A stretch of 7,932 bases of DNA from Bacteroidales bacterium UBA4353 (GTDB lineage: Bacteria > Bacteroidota > Bacteroidia > Bacteroidales > Paludibacteraceae), in the NCBI GenBank assembly GCA_002394025.1, contig DGSV01000018.1, forward strand, positions 1 to 7,932, written 5' to 3'. Within the stretch, counting starts at the first letter, position 1. The number at the start of each line of letters is the position of its first letter. Below, one piece after another: positions 1 to 6,704 of this stretch. The position numbers and the translations under genes were made by a program. The notes beneath the pieces were generated by a model. It was not told the DNA's origin. It saw only the letters and a program-made list of their open reading frames with translations, and made no database searches.

Positions 1-598
1 CCTCATATACACAGCCTTGCACGATGGGGAAAAACGACTGCCGGTAGCCATAAAGAGGGACTGTGTTACAATAATGCTCCCAACCTCGCTGCAGCCAACG
101 CTCGGTACGCAACAAACTTTGGCGAGCATACTTATAGTCTGCGGTACCCGGTGTACATTCATCGAAAGCCATCATAATATCAGCACCTATCACGCGCTGG
201 ATATCTACGGTGCGCTCGGGAGTAAAGAGATGACGGCTTCCATCGATATGGCTCTGAAAGGTCACGCCATCCTCATTCATCTTACGAGTACCTGTAAGCG
301 AAAAAACCTGAAAACCACCGCTGTCAGTCAATATCGGACGTCGCCAACCATTAAACTTATGCAACCCACCCGCAGCACGCAACACGTCAAGACCGGGACG
401 GAGATAGAGATGATAAGTATTACCAAGAATTATTTGAGCCTTTATATCTTGCTCCAATTCAGGTATATGAACGGCTTTGACGGAAGCCACAGTACCTACC
501 GGCATAAAGATAGGGGTAAGTATTTCACCATGATCAGTAAGTAGCGAGCCGGCGCGCGCACTACTGCGAGAATCGGTATGTTGAAGAGTAAAAGTCAC
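1..598 (-). CDS. tgt: Queuine/preQ1 tRNA-ribosyltransferase (Tgt), N-terminal half, 3' end cut by window
   Basis: Tgt exchanges the guanine at position 34 of GUN-anticodon tRNAs (Asp, Asn, His, Tyr) for preQ1, a cytoplasmic step of queuosine synthesis. I translated 199 residues without a stop. Recognisable family motifs are GNTYHLYLRPG (59-69), DSGGFQVFSL (92-101), where Asp92 matches the active-site Asp102 of the Zymomonas enzyme, AFDEC (144-148), matching its Asp156/Cys158 region, and the substrate-site IVQG (192-195). The nucleophilic aspartate and the C-terminal zinc site lie beyond the window edge. The start is a GTG at 598: the protein then begins VTFTLQHTD, like the usual MTFxLQ start of the family, and there is no in-frame ATG between it and the preceding gene. 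It follows the TPR/AraC gene by 31 bp with no Shine-Dalgarno sequence. Nothing suggests it is broken. The identity is firm; only completeness is unknown. Confidence 0.96.
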   Translation of the reverse strand, partial: MTFTLQHTDSRSSARAGSLLTDHGEILTPIFMPVGTVASVKAVHIPELEQDIKAQIILGNTYHLYLRPGLDVLRAAGGLHKFNGWRRPILTDSGGFQVFSLTGTRKMNEDGVTFQSHIDGSRHLFTPERTVDIQRVIGADIMMAFDECTPGTADYKYARQSLLRTERWLQRGWEHYCNTVPLYGYRQSFFPIVQGCVYE

Positions 599-629
599 GT
601 TTGAAATGTTTGAGATATTGATAATTATA

Positions 630-2282
630 CTAACTCGCCACTTGTGTGCGGTACTGCATGGGGGTAACACCATAAATTCGCTTAAAAGAGCGTATGAAAT
701 TGGGCGTATCGTTATATCCGCACATCTCTGATATGTCATTGACAGAAAGGTCTTTTCGTTGATTAAGCAAATAGCAGGCTCGCGCCATACGCACCGACTG
801 CACGAATTCGTGGGGGCGTTGTCCGGTAGCGCTCAACAGCCGCGTGCGGAATTGGAAGAGCGACATACCCAACCTCTGAGCTATCACATCAACAGATACG
901 GCACCATGGTCTAACTGCTCACTGATAATAGACATCACACAATCGGTAAACACAATGTCTGCTTCGCTCTTGTTATCGTTATCGCTATCATTTTTAACAT
1001 CTGATACCTCAGAACTTACCGACTGTTTTTTCATCAGACGCTCATACTCGTTAAGTACCGTAGCGATGTTTTTCTTTGCCTTATAGCGATATAACAAGAA
1101 GACAATCAGCATAATAACAAGCAATAGCAGCACCACGCTCCCCACAGTTATCAAGATGGTATTCAAGCGGCTTTGGCGTGTCAACTGATTGTCAAGCTCA
1201 GCAAGTTGATATTGTGCTTCATAATCCGCGAGCACAATACTACTATCAAGATTATACAGCGAATCCTTGATGTCGTTATAGTAATCAATATGTTGCATAG
1301 CCTGTTGCGGATTGGTCTCACGCAAAGACCTATATAGTCCAAGGTGCGCCTGCGCCGTGTTATATATATTACCCGTTTGCAGACATAGTTGAAGCCCCTT
1401 ATTATAGTAGTGTGTTGCTGTTGACTCATCATGCATGGCGAGGCGTACATCGCCCATTTTGATATATGCTATTGCCAGCGAGTGAGTATTCTGGTATTTA
1501 CTGAGGGTGTCTATCGCCTGCGTGAGCAGTTGCTGCGCTTGCTGATACTGCTCCTTGGCTATCATTATAGCCGCTTTTTGCGCCTGACGCACTGCGGCTT
1601 TATGATACCTGCCGAGCGATACCTCAATATCGTAGGCATCACTAACATATTCCAAGGCCTTGTCATATTCCTTCAAACAGTTATATACCTCCGAAGCAGT
1701 ACCCAGTATCACGGCACGTCGCACCGGATTATCAACTTGTACCGTAAGTTTGAGTGCCTTATCAATATATTGCTTCGCCATGGTATACTGCTTGGCACTT
1801 ACGTATATGCCTGCCAACGAGTTGAGCGTAGAACTCATTCTGTCAATGTCATTTCTCAAGGCGTCAATATCATAAGTACGTTTGGCATAATATGCCGCAT
1901 TTTGCCAGTCCGAGAGGTAGAAGTAGTTGAAACTAAGCAAGCCGTAGCAGTCGCTACGCCACAACAAATCGTTCATCTGTTCGCAGTAGGGCAGTGCATG
2001 CTCAGCATAGTCAATGGACCGGTGATAGTCGTGGTCTATTTCATAATAGTACTCTGCCGCCCAGTACCACACCAAGGCGGCCATACTATCACTATGCACG
2101 GGACATTTGAACGAATACAGTTCGTCAGTAAACTGCTCGTCGTACAGAGTCTTGAAAAAATTGTTGGCGGCTTCTACGGTATTATGCTTATCAAATTCGC
2201 TGACACAGTTGTCAACACGCTCCGTACCATGTGTGGGCTGCAGCATAAGAAACGTTAGTAACAGAAAACACAATTTGCGCAT
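630..2282 (-). CDS. Membrane-anchored TPR / AraC-family transcriptional regulator
   Basis: A 550-residue protein built as signal sequence, TPR array, one membrane helix, linker and AraC-type DNA-binding domain. Residues 1-19 are a hydrophobic signal-like leader without a lipobox. About seven TPR-like helical pairs run from roughly 68 to 345; clear units lie near 150-183, 190-222 and 268-303, with alternating small and aromatic positions. A strong transmembrane segment is at 373-399, followed by a basic stretch (RYKAKK), a short helix and an acidic, Ser/Asp-rich linker (421-442). The two-helix-turn-helix domain is at about 448-550 and looks intact, including the second-HTH signature around 519-547 (CGYNDTPNF, then RSFKRIYGVTPMQYR). 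The inferred topology is periplasmic TPRs and cytoplasmic DNA binding. No histidine kinase or receiver domain is present, so it is not a hybrid two-component system. Such TPR-TM-AraC proteins occur widely in Bacteroidota; the ligand and target genes are unknown. It starts 21 bp after tamL, with no clear ribosome binding site. Confidence 0.9.
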   Translation of the reverse strand: MRKLCFLLLTFLMLQPTHGTERVDNCVSEFDKHNTVEAANNFFKTLYDEQFTDELYSFKCPVHSDSMAALVWYWAAEYYYEIDHDYHRSIDYAEHALPYCEQMNDLLWRSDCYGLLSFNYFYLSDWQNAAYYAKRTYDIDALRNDIDRMSSTLNSLAGIYVSAKQYTMAKQYIDKALKLTVQVDNPVRRAVILGTASEVYNCLKEYDKALEYVSDAYDIEVSLGRYHKAAVRQAQKAAIMIAKEQYQQAQQLLTQAIDTLSKYQNTHSLAIAYIKMGDVRLAMHDESTATHYYNKGLQLCLQTGNIYNTAQAHLGLYRSLRETNPQQAMQHIDYYNDIKDSLYNLDSSIVLADYEAQYQLAELDNQLTRQSRLNTILITVGSVVLLLLVIMLIVFLLYRYKAKKNIATVLNEYERLMKKQSVSSEVSDVKNDSDNDNKSEADIVFTDCVMSIISEQLDHGAVSVDVIAQRLGMSLFQFRTRLLSATGQRPHEFVQSVRMARACYLLNQRKDLSVNDISEMCGYNDTPNFIRSFKRIYGVTPMQYRTQVAS

Positions 2283-2303
2283 AGTGAAATTAGCTCAAAA
2301 GTT

Positions 2304-4586
2304 TTAGAAAGGATAGTTGATGGCGAAATGGAACGCCATATCGTTTTTCCAAGTTGGTCTGCGGCGCCATTTGTCAGAGCCTGTTAGCGATGGGTCGTAG
2401 AGTTTCACTCCATAGTCCACACGGAAAACGAAGTAGTCAAAATCGAGGCGTAAACCAGCTCCGTAGGCCAAAGCTATTTCCTTATAGAAAGAATCCCACT
2501 TAAAAGCTCCTCCGGGTTGAGCTTCATAATCGCGTATAGTCCATATATTGCCGGCATCAACGAATAGCGCACCATGGATTTTCCAGAATAATTTAGCCCT
2601 ATACTCGACATTGAGTTGCAGGTTTATATCGCCCGTTTGGTTATTGACATCTATCTTGCCTCCCTGACTACGATACGTTCCGGGTCCGAGTGTTCGCGCC
2701 GCCCAACCGCGCACTCCTGTAGCACCTCCGGCAAAATAGCGTTTCTCAAAAGGTAGCGATGAGGCATTGCCATAAGGGTAGCCAACACCTAACTGAACGT
2801 GATAGACCAAACGGTGGCTTTTATTAAATATCTGGTAGTATGTAAACTCAAAGTCTGCTTTGACATATTGCGAGAAACGTATGTTACCCACCAGATAGGC
2901 TCCGTCATCATCTTTCTTGGCATTTGCCGCAGCGCAGATACCTTGCAGCAAGTTGCCGGCGGTCTCGATATTATAGCGTATCACACGATAGTTACGCAAA
3001 GGCTGCGAGGCACGAAAATTGGAGTTATAGCCTGAATAGCCGATACGCATAATAAAGTGGTCTTCATAGGAATAGCGCAATATTGACGTACTCCCCATAA
3101 AATGCTCGCGAAAACTGGCGGAAACCCATGGCAGATACACATAGTTGAATTCCACGAGGTCCAGCGTATGCGAGAAACGCGAATTACGTCCCTGCCAACG
3201 GTACTGTATGCCGGCGCCGGCTATGGTGCGATTATATTCTCCGGGGCGCAGTTGATAGTTATAGTTAAATTTGATGGCTGTGGACGTGACCATACGCTGC
3301 TTCTTTTCCGCCTTGAGGAAAGGCACCAAAGCCGTAGGAAACTTAAGGGCTATATCTCCCCCGAATTCCATGGCATTACTGCCTGCCTGACGCCACTCGT
3401 AGGCGGCTTTGGCATTGATGGATAAAGCCTCTGCTCCGCGGAAGATATTGCGGTGAGTATATCCGGCACCAACTTCCACACCCCAGTCTCCGGCAGAATA
3501 AGTACCCTCAGCCTCAACTTGAAAAGTCATACGCTTATTTGGGGTGAGCACGATGTAACACGTCAGTTCGCCGGGTGCTGTCTCGCGAAATGAGATATTA
3601 CTATAACGCACCGGACCAAGGCTATTGAGCAACTCATAGGTTCGCTCCACATCATGGTCGTTATAGAGTTCTCCGGGGTTGATAGCGCAGTTGCCAATCA
3701 TAACCTTAGGACGCAACAATGAACGCTTGCTGTATGCCACCACATACTTACCATCGTCGATAGTGTCGGTAAAAATCGTATCGGGACGTTTGGTTGACGA
3801 GGCATCGTCTATGCTATAGAAAAAGACCCTATTGACAATATATGTGCTAAAGACTTTATCTTTTAGCGAGTCGCTTGACTGCTGCAAAGCATTACTCAGA
3901 CGCATCGTGACATCCACCTGACGAGAGTTGAGCGCCGAGTCAGCGGAATAACTGATGAAATCTTTCTCGAAAAAATAATAGCCTCGCTCACGCATACGCT
4001 CAGCCACCAACCCACGCTCGCGGTCAAGATTCTCAATACTAAAATTCTCACCGCTATGCACATAGCTTTGCTTTGGGTCAGAGGCTACAAAACGTAATAT
4101 AGGATGCTCGATATCAACCCTGTAGTTCCTTAACAGATAAGGTTCGCCGGAATGGATATGATATATTACATTGACTCGTTTAGGCCGCTTATAGACTTCC
4201 TCATAGGTCACTTGCGCAGAGTAGAACCCCTCATTATTGAGTGCTCGGGTCATCTGTTGGCACGATTCAATGGTGAGCGTGGAGTCGTAAATTTCAGGAG
4301 CATCGCCCATCTTGCGCAGCAGACGATTTATACGCTTGGTGGTATCAGGTCCCGAAAGAGAATAGATATTAACCTGCAACTTCCAAGCCCCAAAAACTCC
4401 CGTGTTGGGTGTCTGACGCAAATAACTTTTAAGGCTATCGGCATGCACACGTTTGTCATCGCTGACGAGCTTTACCTTATTGAGCAGGTACTTGCCGTCA
4501 GGTACATACTTGGTAACACTGCACGAACTGAGCGCAACCAAAAGTATTATAAACAGGCCTATATGACGAATAGCGATTTTTATCAA
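2304..4586 (-). CDS. tamL: TamL, BamA/TamA-family outer-membrane assembly lipoprotein
   Basis: A 760-residue Omp85-superfamily protein. Residues 1-21 form a lipoprotein signal ending in lipobox LSSC, with Cys22 as the expected acylated residue; this N-terminal lipid distinguishes the Bacteroidota TamL branch from classical BamA or TamA. Mixed alpha/beta POTRA-like modules span about 32-350, and a C-terminal 16-strand-type beta barrel about 354-760. Barrel hallmarks are the loop-6 sequence YFAGGATGVRGW (617-628, VRGW replacing the usual VRGF/Y), the VDAGN strand (676-680) and a terminal strand ending in Phe760. It is expected to act in outer-membrane protein insertion together with the inner-membrane protein TamB, which is not in this window. 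The residues after Cys22 (SVTKYVPDGK) lack an acidic cluster of the kind used for surface export of lipoproteins, which fits a periplasm-facing N terminus. The start is TTG at 4586: it gives an intact signal peptide, and the first in-frame ATG is codon 93. The gene overlaps the lpxA stop by four bases. Confidence 0.9.
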   Translation of the reverse strand: MIKIAIRHIGLFIILLVALSSCSVTKYVPDGKYLLNKVKLVSDDKRVHADSLKSYLRQTPNTGVFGAWKLQVNIYSLSGPDTTKRINRLLRKMGDAPEIYDSTLTIESCQQMTRALNNEGFYSAQVTYEEVYKRPKRVNVIYHIHSGEPYLLRNYRVDIEHPILRFVASDPKQSYVHSGENFSIENLDRERGLVAERMRERGYYFFEKDFISYSADSALNSRQVDVTMRLSNALQQSSDSLKDKVFSTYIVNRVFFYSIDDASSTKRPDTIFTDTIDDGKYVVAYSKRSLLRPKVMIGNCAINPGELYNDHDVERTYELLNSLGPVRYSNISFRETAPGELTCYIVLTPNKRMTFQVEAEGTYSAGDWGVEVGAGYTHRNIFRGAEALSINAKAAYEWRQAGSNAMEFGGDIALKFPTALVPFLKAEKKQRMVTSTAIKFNYNYQLRPGEYNRTIAGAGIQYRWQGRNSRFSHTLDLVEFNYVYLPWVSASFREHFMGSTSILRYSYEDHFIMRIGYSGYNSNFRASQPLRNYRVIRYNIETAGNLLQGICAAANAKKDDDGAYLVGNIRFSQYVKADFEFTYYQIFNKSHRLVYHVQLGVGYPYGNASSLPFEKRYFAGGATGVRGWAARTLGPGTYRSQGGKIDVNNQTGDINLQLNVEYRAKLFWKIHGALFVDAGNIWTIRDYEAQPGGAFKWDSFYKEIALAYGAGLRLDFDYFVFRVDYGVKLYDPSLTGSDKWRRRPTWKNDMAFHFAINYPF

Positions 4587-5365
4587 TTATATCCTTTAAT
4601 GATACCTCTTGACGCATTGCGCACAAAACGAAGTACTTCCTCGCGTTCAGGAGTTTCCGGAAAGTTGGCAGTGATTTCTTCTATGGCTTGCGTAGTATTC
4701 TTGTCGCCTTGGAAGATAACACGATACATGTCCTGAATGTTATGAATCTGGTCGGAGTTGAAACCCCGGCGGCGCAGCCCCACAAGATTGATGCCGGCAT
4801 AGCTGACAGGTTCGCGTCCTGCCATGCAATATGGAGGCAGGTCCTTGACAAGGCGGCTTCCGCCTTGAAGCATGGCATAAGCGCCGAAATGTACAAATTG
4901 GTGAACAAGAGAACCGCCGCCTATCACTGCGCAGTCGTCGACAACGACCTCGCCGGCGAGCTGGGTAGAGTTGGACATGATGATGTTATTGCCCAAAGCA
5001 CAATCATGAGCCACATGACAATAAGCCATTATCAGATTGTTATTGCCAATCACGGTTTTGAGCTTCGAAGCTGTGGCACGGTGCACTGTCACACATTCGC
5101 GCAGTACATTGTTGTCACCGATTTCAGCAGTGGTGTACTCACCTTTAAATTTCAAGTCTTGAGGCACGGCAGAAATGCTGGCATAGGGAAATATATGGCA
5201 GTTTTTGCCTATTCGGGCACCATCAAAGATTGTCACGCTATTCTCAATAACTGTGCCGTCACCGATAACGACATCGTCATGAATAACACTAAAAGGACCG
5301 ATTTTTACGTTTTCGCCTATCTGAGCTTTAGCACTCACACAAGCCAATGGAGAAATTAAAGACAT
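4583..5365 (-). CDS. lpxA: Acyl-ACP--UDP-N-acetylglucosamine O-acyltransferase (LpxA)
   Basis: LpxA catalyses the first step of lipid A synthesis in the cytoplasm, moving an (R)-3-hydroxyacyl chain from ACP to the 3-OH of UDP-GlcNAc; it works as a homotrimer. The 260-residue protein has near-continuous hexapeptide repeats forming a left-handed beta helix (about 14-185: for example IGENVKIGPF, VIGDGTVIEN, AEIGDNNVLRE), then a helical C-terminal domain (about 190-260) opening with GINLVGLRRRGF. Residues matching the E. coli enzyme include QDLK (Lys72, E. coli Lys76), HVAHD with catalytic His120 (E. coli His125), HQF at 155-157 (E. coli His160) and Gly168 at the position of the acyl-length ruler Gly173. 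It is LpxA rather than LpxD because the N-terminal uridine-binding domain of LpxD is absent. Length is normal for the family (E. coli 262). ATG at 5365 follows an A/T-rich leader without a Shine-Dalgarno sequence. The TGA stop overlaps the next start. Confidence 0.97.
   Translation of the reverse strand: MSLISPLACVSAKAQIGENVKIGPFSVIHDDVVIGDGTVIENSVTIFDGARIGKNCHIFPYASISAVPQDLKFKGEYTTAEIGDNNVLRECVTVHRATASKLKTVIGNNNLIMAYCHVAHDCALGNNIIMSNSTQLAGEVVVDDCAVIGGGSLVHQFVHFGAYAMLQGGSRLVKDLPPYCMAGREPVSYAGINLVGLRRRGFNSDQIHNIQDMYRVIFQGDKNTTQAIEEITANFPETPEREEVLRFVRNASRGIIKGYN
4592..4596 (-). promoter_or_regulatory. Shine-Dalgarno-like AAGGA before the TTG start of tamL
   Basis: Read on the minus strand, AAGGA ends five bases before the TTG codon at 4586-4584. 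It lies inside the last codons of lpxA (Ile-Lys-Gly). It is the only convincing Shine-Dalgarno match among the starts in this window and supports TTG as the tamL initiation codon. Bacteroidota use such motifs sparingly, so its functional weight is inferred. Confidence 0.5.
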
Positions 5366-5388
5366 AAATATTTACTAATTAACCATTT

Positions 5389-5406
5389 ACTATTTTTACT
5401 ATTTTT
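5389..5406. repeat. Two tandem copies of a 9-bp unit upstream of lpxA
   Basis: On the plus strand ACTATTTTT occurs twice in direct succession (5389-5397 and 5398-5406); a partial third copy on the lpxA side and a related AGTTTTT on the other side suggest slippage-prone sequence. It lies 24 bp before the lpxA start codon. A change in copy number could alter leader or promoter spacing, but this is speculative. Confidence 0.75.
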
Positions 5407-5422
5407 AGTTTTTCGATTTATC

Positions 5423-5447
5423 TGAATTTCGATATTTCAGAAATTCA
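5423..5447. repeat. Perfect 8-bp inverted repeat with 9-base spacer
   Basis: TGAATTTC at 5423-5430 and GAAATTCA at 5440-5447 are exact reverse complements separated by nine bases, and a GATAAAT sequence occurs just outside each arm on the minus strand. The stem is A/T-rich and is not followed by a T-run in either direction, so it does not look like an intrinsic terminator. An operator-like palindrome upstream of lpxA is possible; its role is unknown. Confidence 0.6.
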
Positions 5448-5480
5448 ATTTATCGGGGTTGGAGTGGCGGGATTGGGCTG

Positions 5481-6704
5481 TCACAGTCCGCGATGTTGAT
5501 AGGCGTAATGTTTCCTGACATGCTTGTTCAGAACATCATGACTAAGAATATCTGAAGCTTCGGCAAGGTCCACAACCCTCCCGTCATTCATCAGTATGCC
5601 TATGCCACCATCTTCGCTCTTATAGGTTTCTGTCGCCACTGTTTTCACTCCATGGAAATAACGTGCCTCATCGGACGAAAGTCCTAAATTCTTAGCACAA
5701 AAGTTATTAACAAATTCATCATCTGGCATCGCATCCCCGTCTGAGAGCACCGTTATCTTGAACAGCCGTCGGTTGAGCAAGTCGGAGCATAGACGTTTGA
5801 GCACGATATCGTCGCTCTCACGCCACATCTTCACGGCAGCCATGACATCAGTATCATCAAGGCTCATGTACATATCCAAGACCTCATTGCAGTTACGGAA
5901 ATCGGTACCGGAGATGTTATTATACATGAAATACCCCAATGCATTTGAACATGGCAACTGTTTGCCGGCTTGCGCCAACTCCCTTGCACGACGCAGTATC
6001 AGCGTGAGCATTTGTTCGGCGATAACAGAAGTTTTGTGCAGATATACCTGCCAATACATCAGTCGCCGGGCGAGCAGGAATTTCTCCACAGAATAAATAC
6101 CTTTACTCTCTACCACGAGCCTGTCTCCGACAACATTGAGCATATTGATGATACGAGCCGATGCCACCATGCCCTCACTCACACCACAAAAGAAGCTGTC
6201 GCGCGACAAGTAGTCAAGTCTGTCAACATCCAACTGGCTTGAAACCAATTGGTGCAGGAAATGAGGTTGGTCGCTATCGGTGAAGATTTTTATGGCTTCG
6301 GATATTTTGCCACCCAGCTGCTCATTAATTCTCTTCATCACCAACAAGGATATTTCCTCATGCGATATACCTGTGACAATTGTATGTTCGAGCACGTGCG
6401 AGAAAGGTCCATGCCCCGTATCGTGCAATAGTATCGCCAGTCGTGCCGCCTCACTCTGTTGCATACTGATGTCCACACCTTGTTGTCGGAGTTGGTTTAT
6501 GGCTTCTGACATGAGGTGCATGGCTCCTATGCTATGCAGAAAACGGGTGTGCATGGCACCGGGATAAACCATATTGCTCAACCCCATCTGTCTGATACGC
6601 GAAAGGCGCTCAACATAAGGGTGCCCCAGCACATCGAGAATATGCCGCGGTATGCTGATAAACCCGAATACAGGATCGTTGATTATCTTACGTTTGACAG
6701 CCAT
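5481..6704 (-). CDS. HD-domain phosphohydrolase, SAMHD1/dNTPase-like family
   Basis: A 407-residue soluble protein of the HD superfamily (COG1078 type). It opens with a segment common to the family (IINDPVFGFISIP, 7-19; RLSRIRQMG, 33-41) and contains a complete metal-binding set: His57 in RFLHSIG, the His94-Asp95 pair in LLHDTGHGPFSH (92-103), and Asp161 in the LDVDRLDYLSRD block (158-169). These align with the H...HD...D residues of SAMHD1, so it is probably active on a phosphorylated substrate. Some relatives cleave dNTPs to nucleoside and triphosphate, but the substrate of this Bacteroidota group cannot be read from sequence. No signal peptide or membrane segment is seen. ATG at 6704 shares one base with the TAA of the DUF2723 gene (TAATG) and has no Shine-Dalgarno sequence, so translational coupling is likely. 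A 115-bp gap separates it from lpxA. Confidence 0.92.
   Translation of the reverse strand: MAVKRKIINDPVFGFISIPRHILDVLGHPYVERLSRIRQMGLSNMVYPGAMHTRFLHSIGAMHLMSEAINQLRQQGVDISMQQSEAARLAILLHDTGHGPFSHVLEHTIVTGISHEEISLLVMKRINEQLGGKISEAIKIFTDSDQPHFLHQLVSSQLDVDRLDYLSRDSFFCGVSEGMVASARIINMLNVVGDRLVVESKGIYSVEKFLLARRLMYWQVYLHKTSVIAEQMLTLILRRARELAQAGKQLPCSNALGYFMYNNISGTDFRNCNEVLDMYMSLDDTDVMAAVKMWRESDDIVLKRLCSDLLNRRLFKITVLSDGDAMPDDEFVNNFCAKNLGLSSDEARYFHGVKTVATETYKSEDGGIGILMNDGRVVDLAEASDILSHDVLNKHVRKHYAYQHRGL

Larger units (their letters stand above)
5366..5480. promoter_or_regulatory. A/T-rich intergenic region, probable lpxA leader
   Basis: This is the only gap longer than 31 bp in the window. It is very A/T-rich near lpxA and G/C-rich only in the roughly 25 bases next to the HD gene. 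It holds an inverted repeat and a tandem repeat (separate entries). I found no coding sequence resembling lpxD, lpxC or fabZ. No clear match to the Bacteroidales promoter pattern (TTTG near -33, TAnnTTTG near -7) is visible on the minus strand, so a promoter is inferred only from position and composition. Confidence 0.35.

Noticed and set aside
17..544. Plus-strand open frame of 175 codons at the window start
   Set aside because: The minus strand here encodes Tgt with conserved motifs throughout, so this frame is a shadow.
1431..2258. Long plus-strand open frame of 275 codons opposite the regulator gene
   Set aside because: It lies fully antisense to a protein with recognisable TPR composition, has no domain I recognise and no ribosome binding signal.
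630..2282. Hybrid two-component system (HTCS) regulator
   Set aside because: There are no histidine kinase, HATPase or receiver motifs; the periplasmic part is TPR rather than beta-propeller repeats.
4688..5359. Plus-strand open frame covering nearly all of lpxA
   Set aside because: Antisense to a firmly identified enzyme; the translation has no family resemblance and reflects the codon pattern of lpxA.
5423..5447. Inverted repeat as intrinsic terminator
   Set aside because: The stem is short and A/T-rich, and no T-run follows it on either strand.
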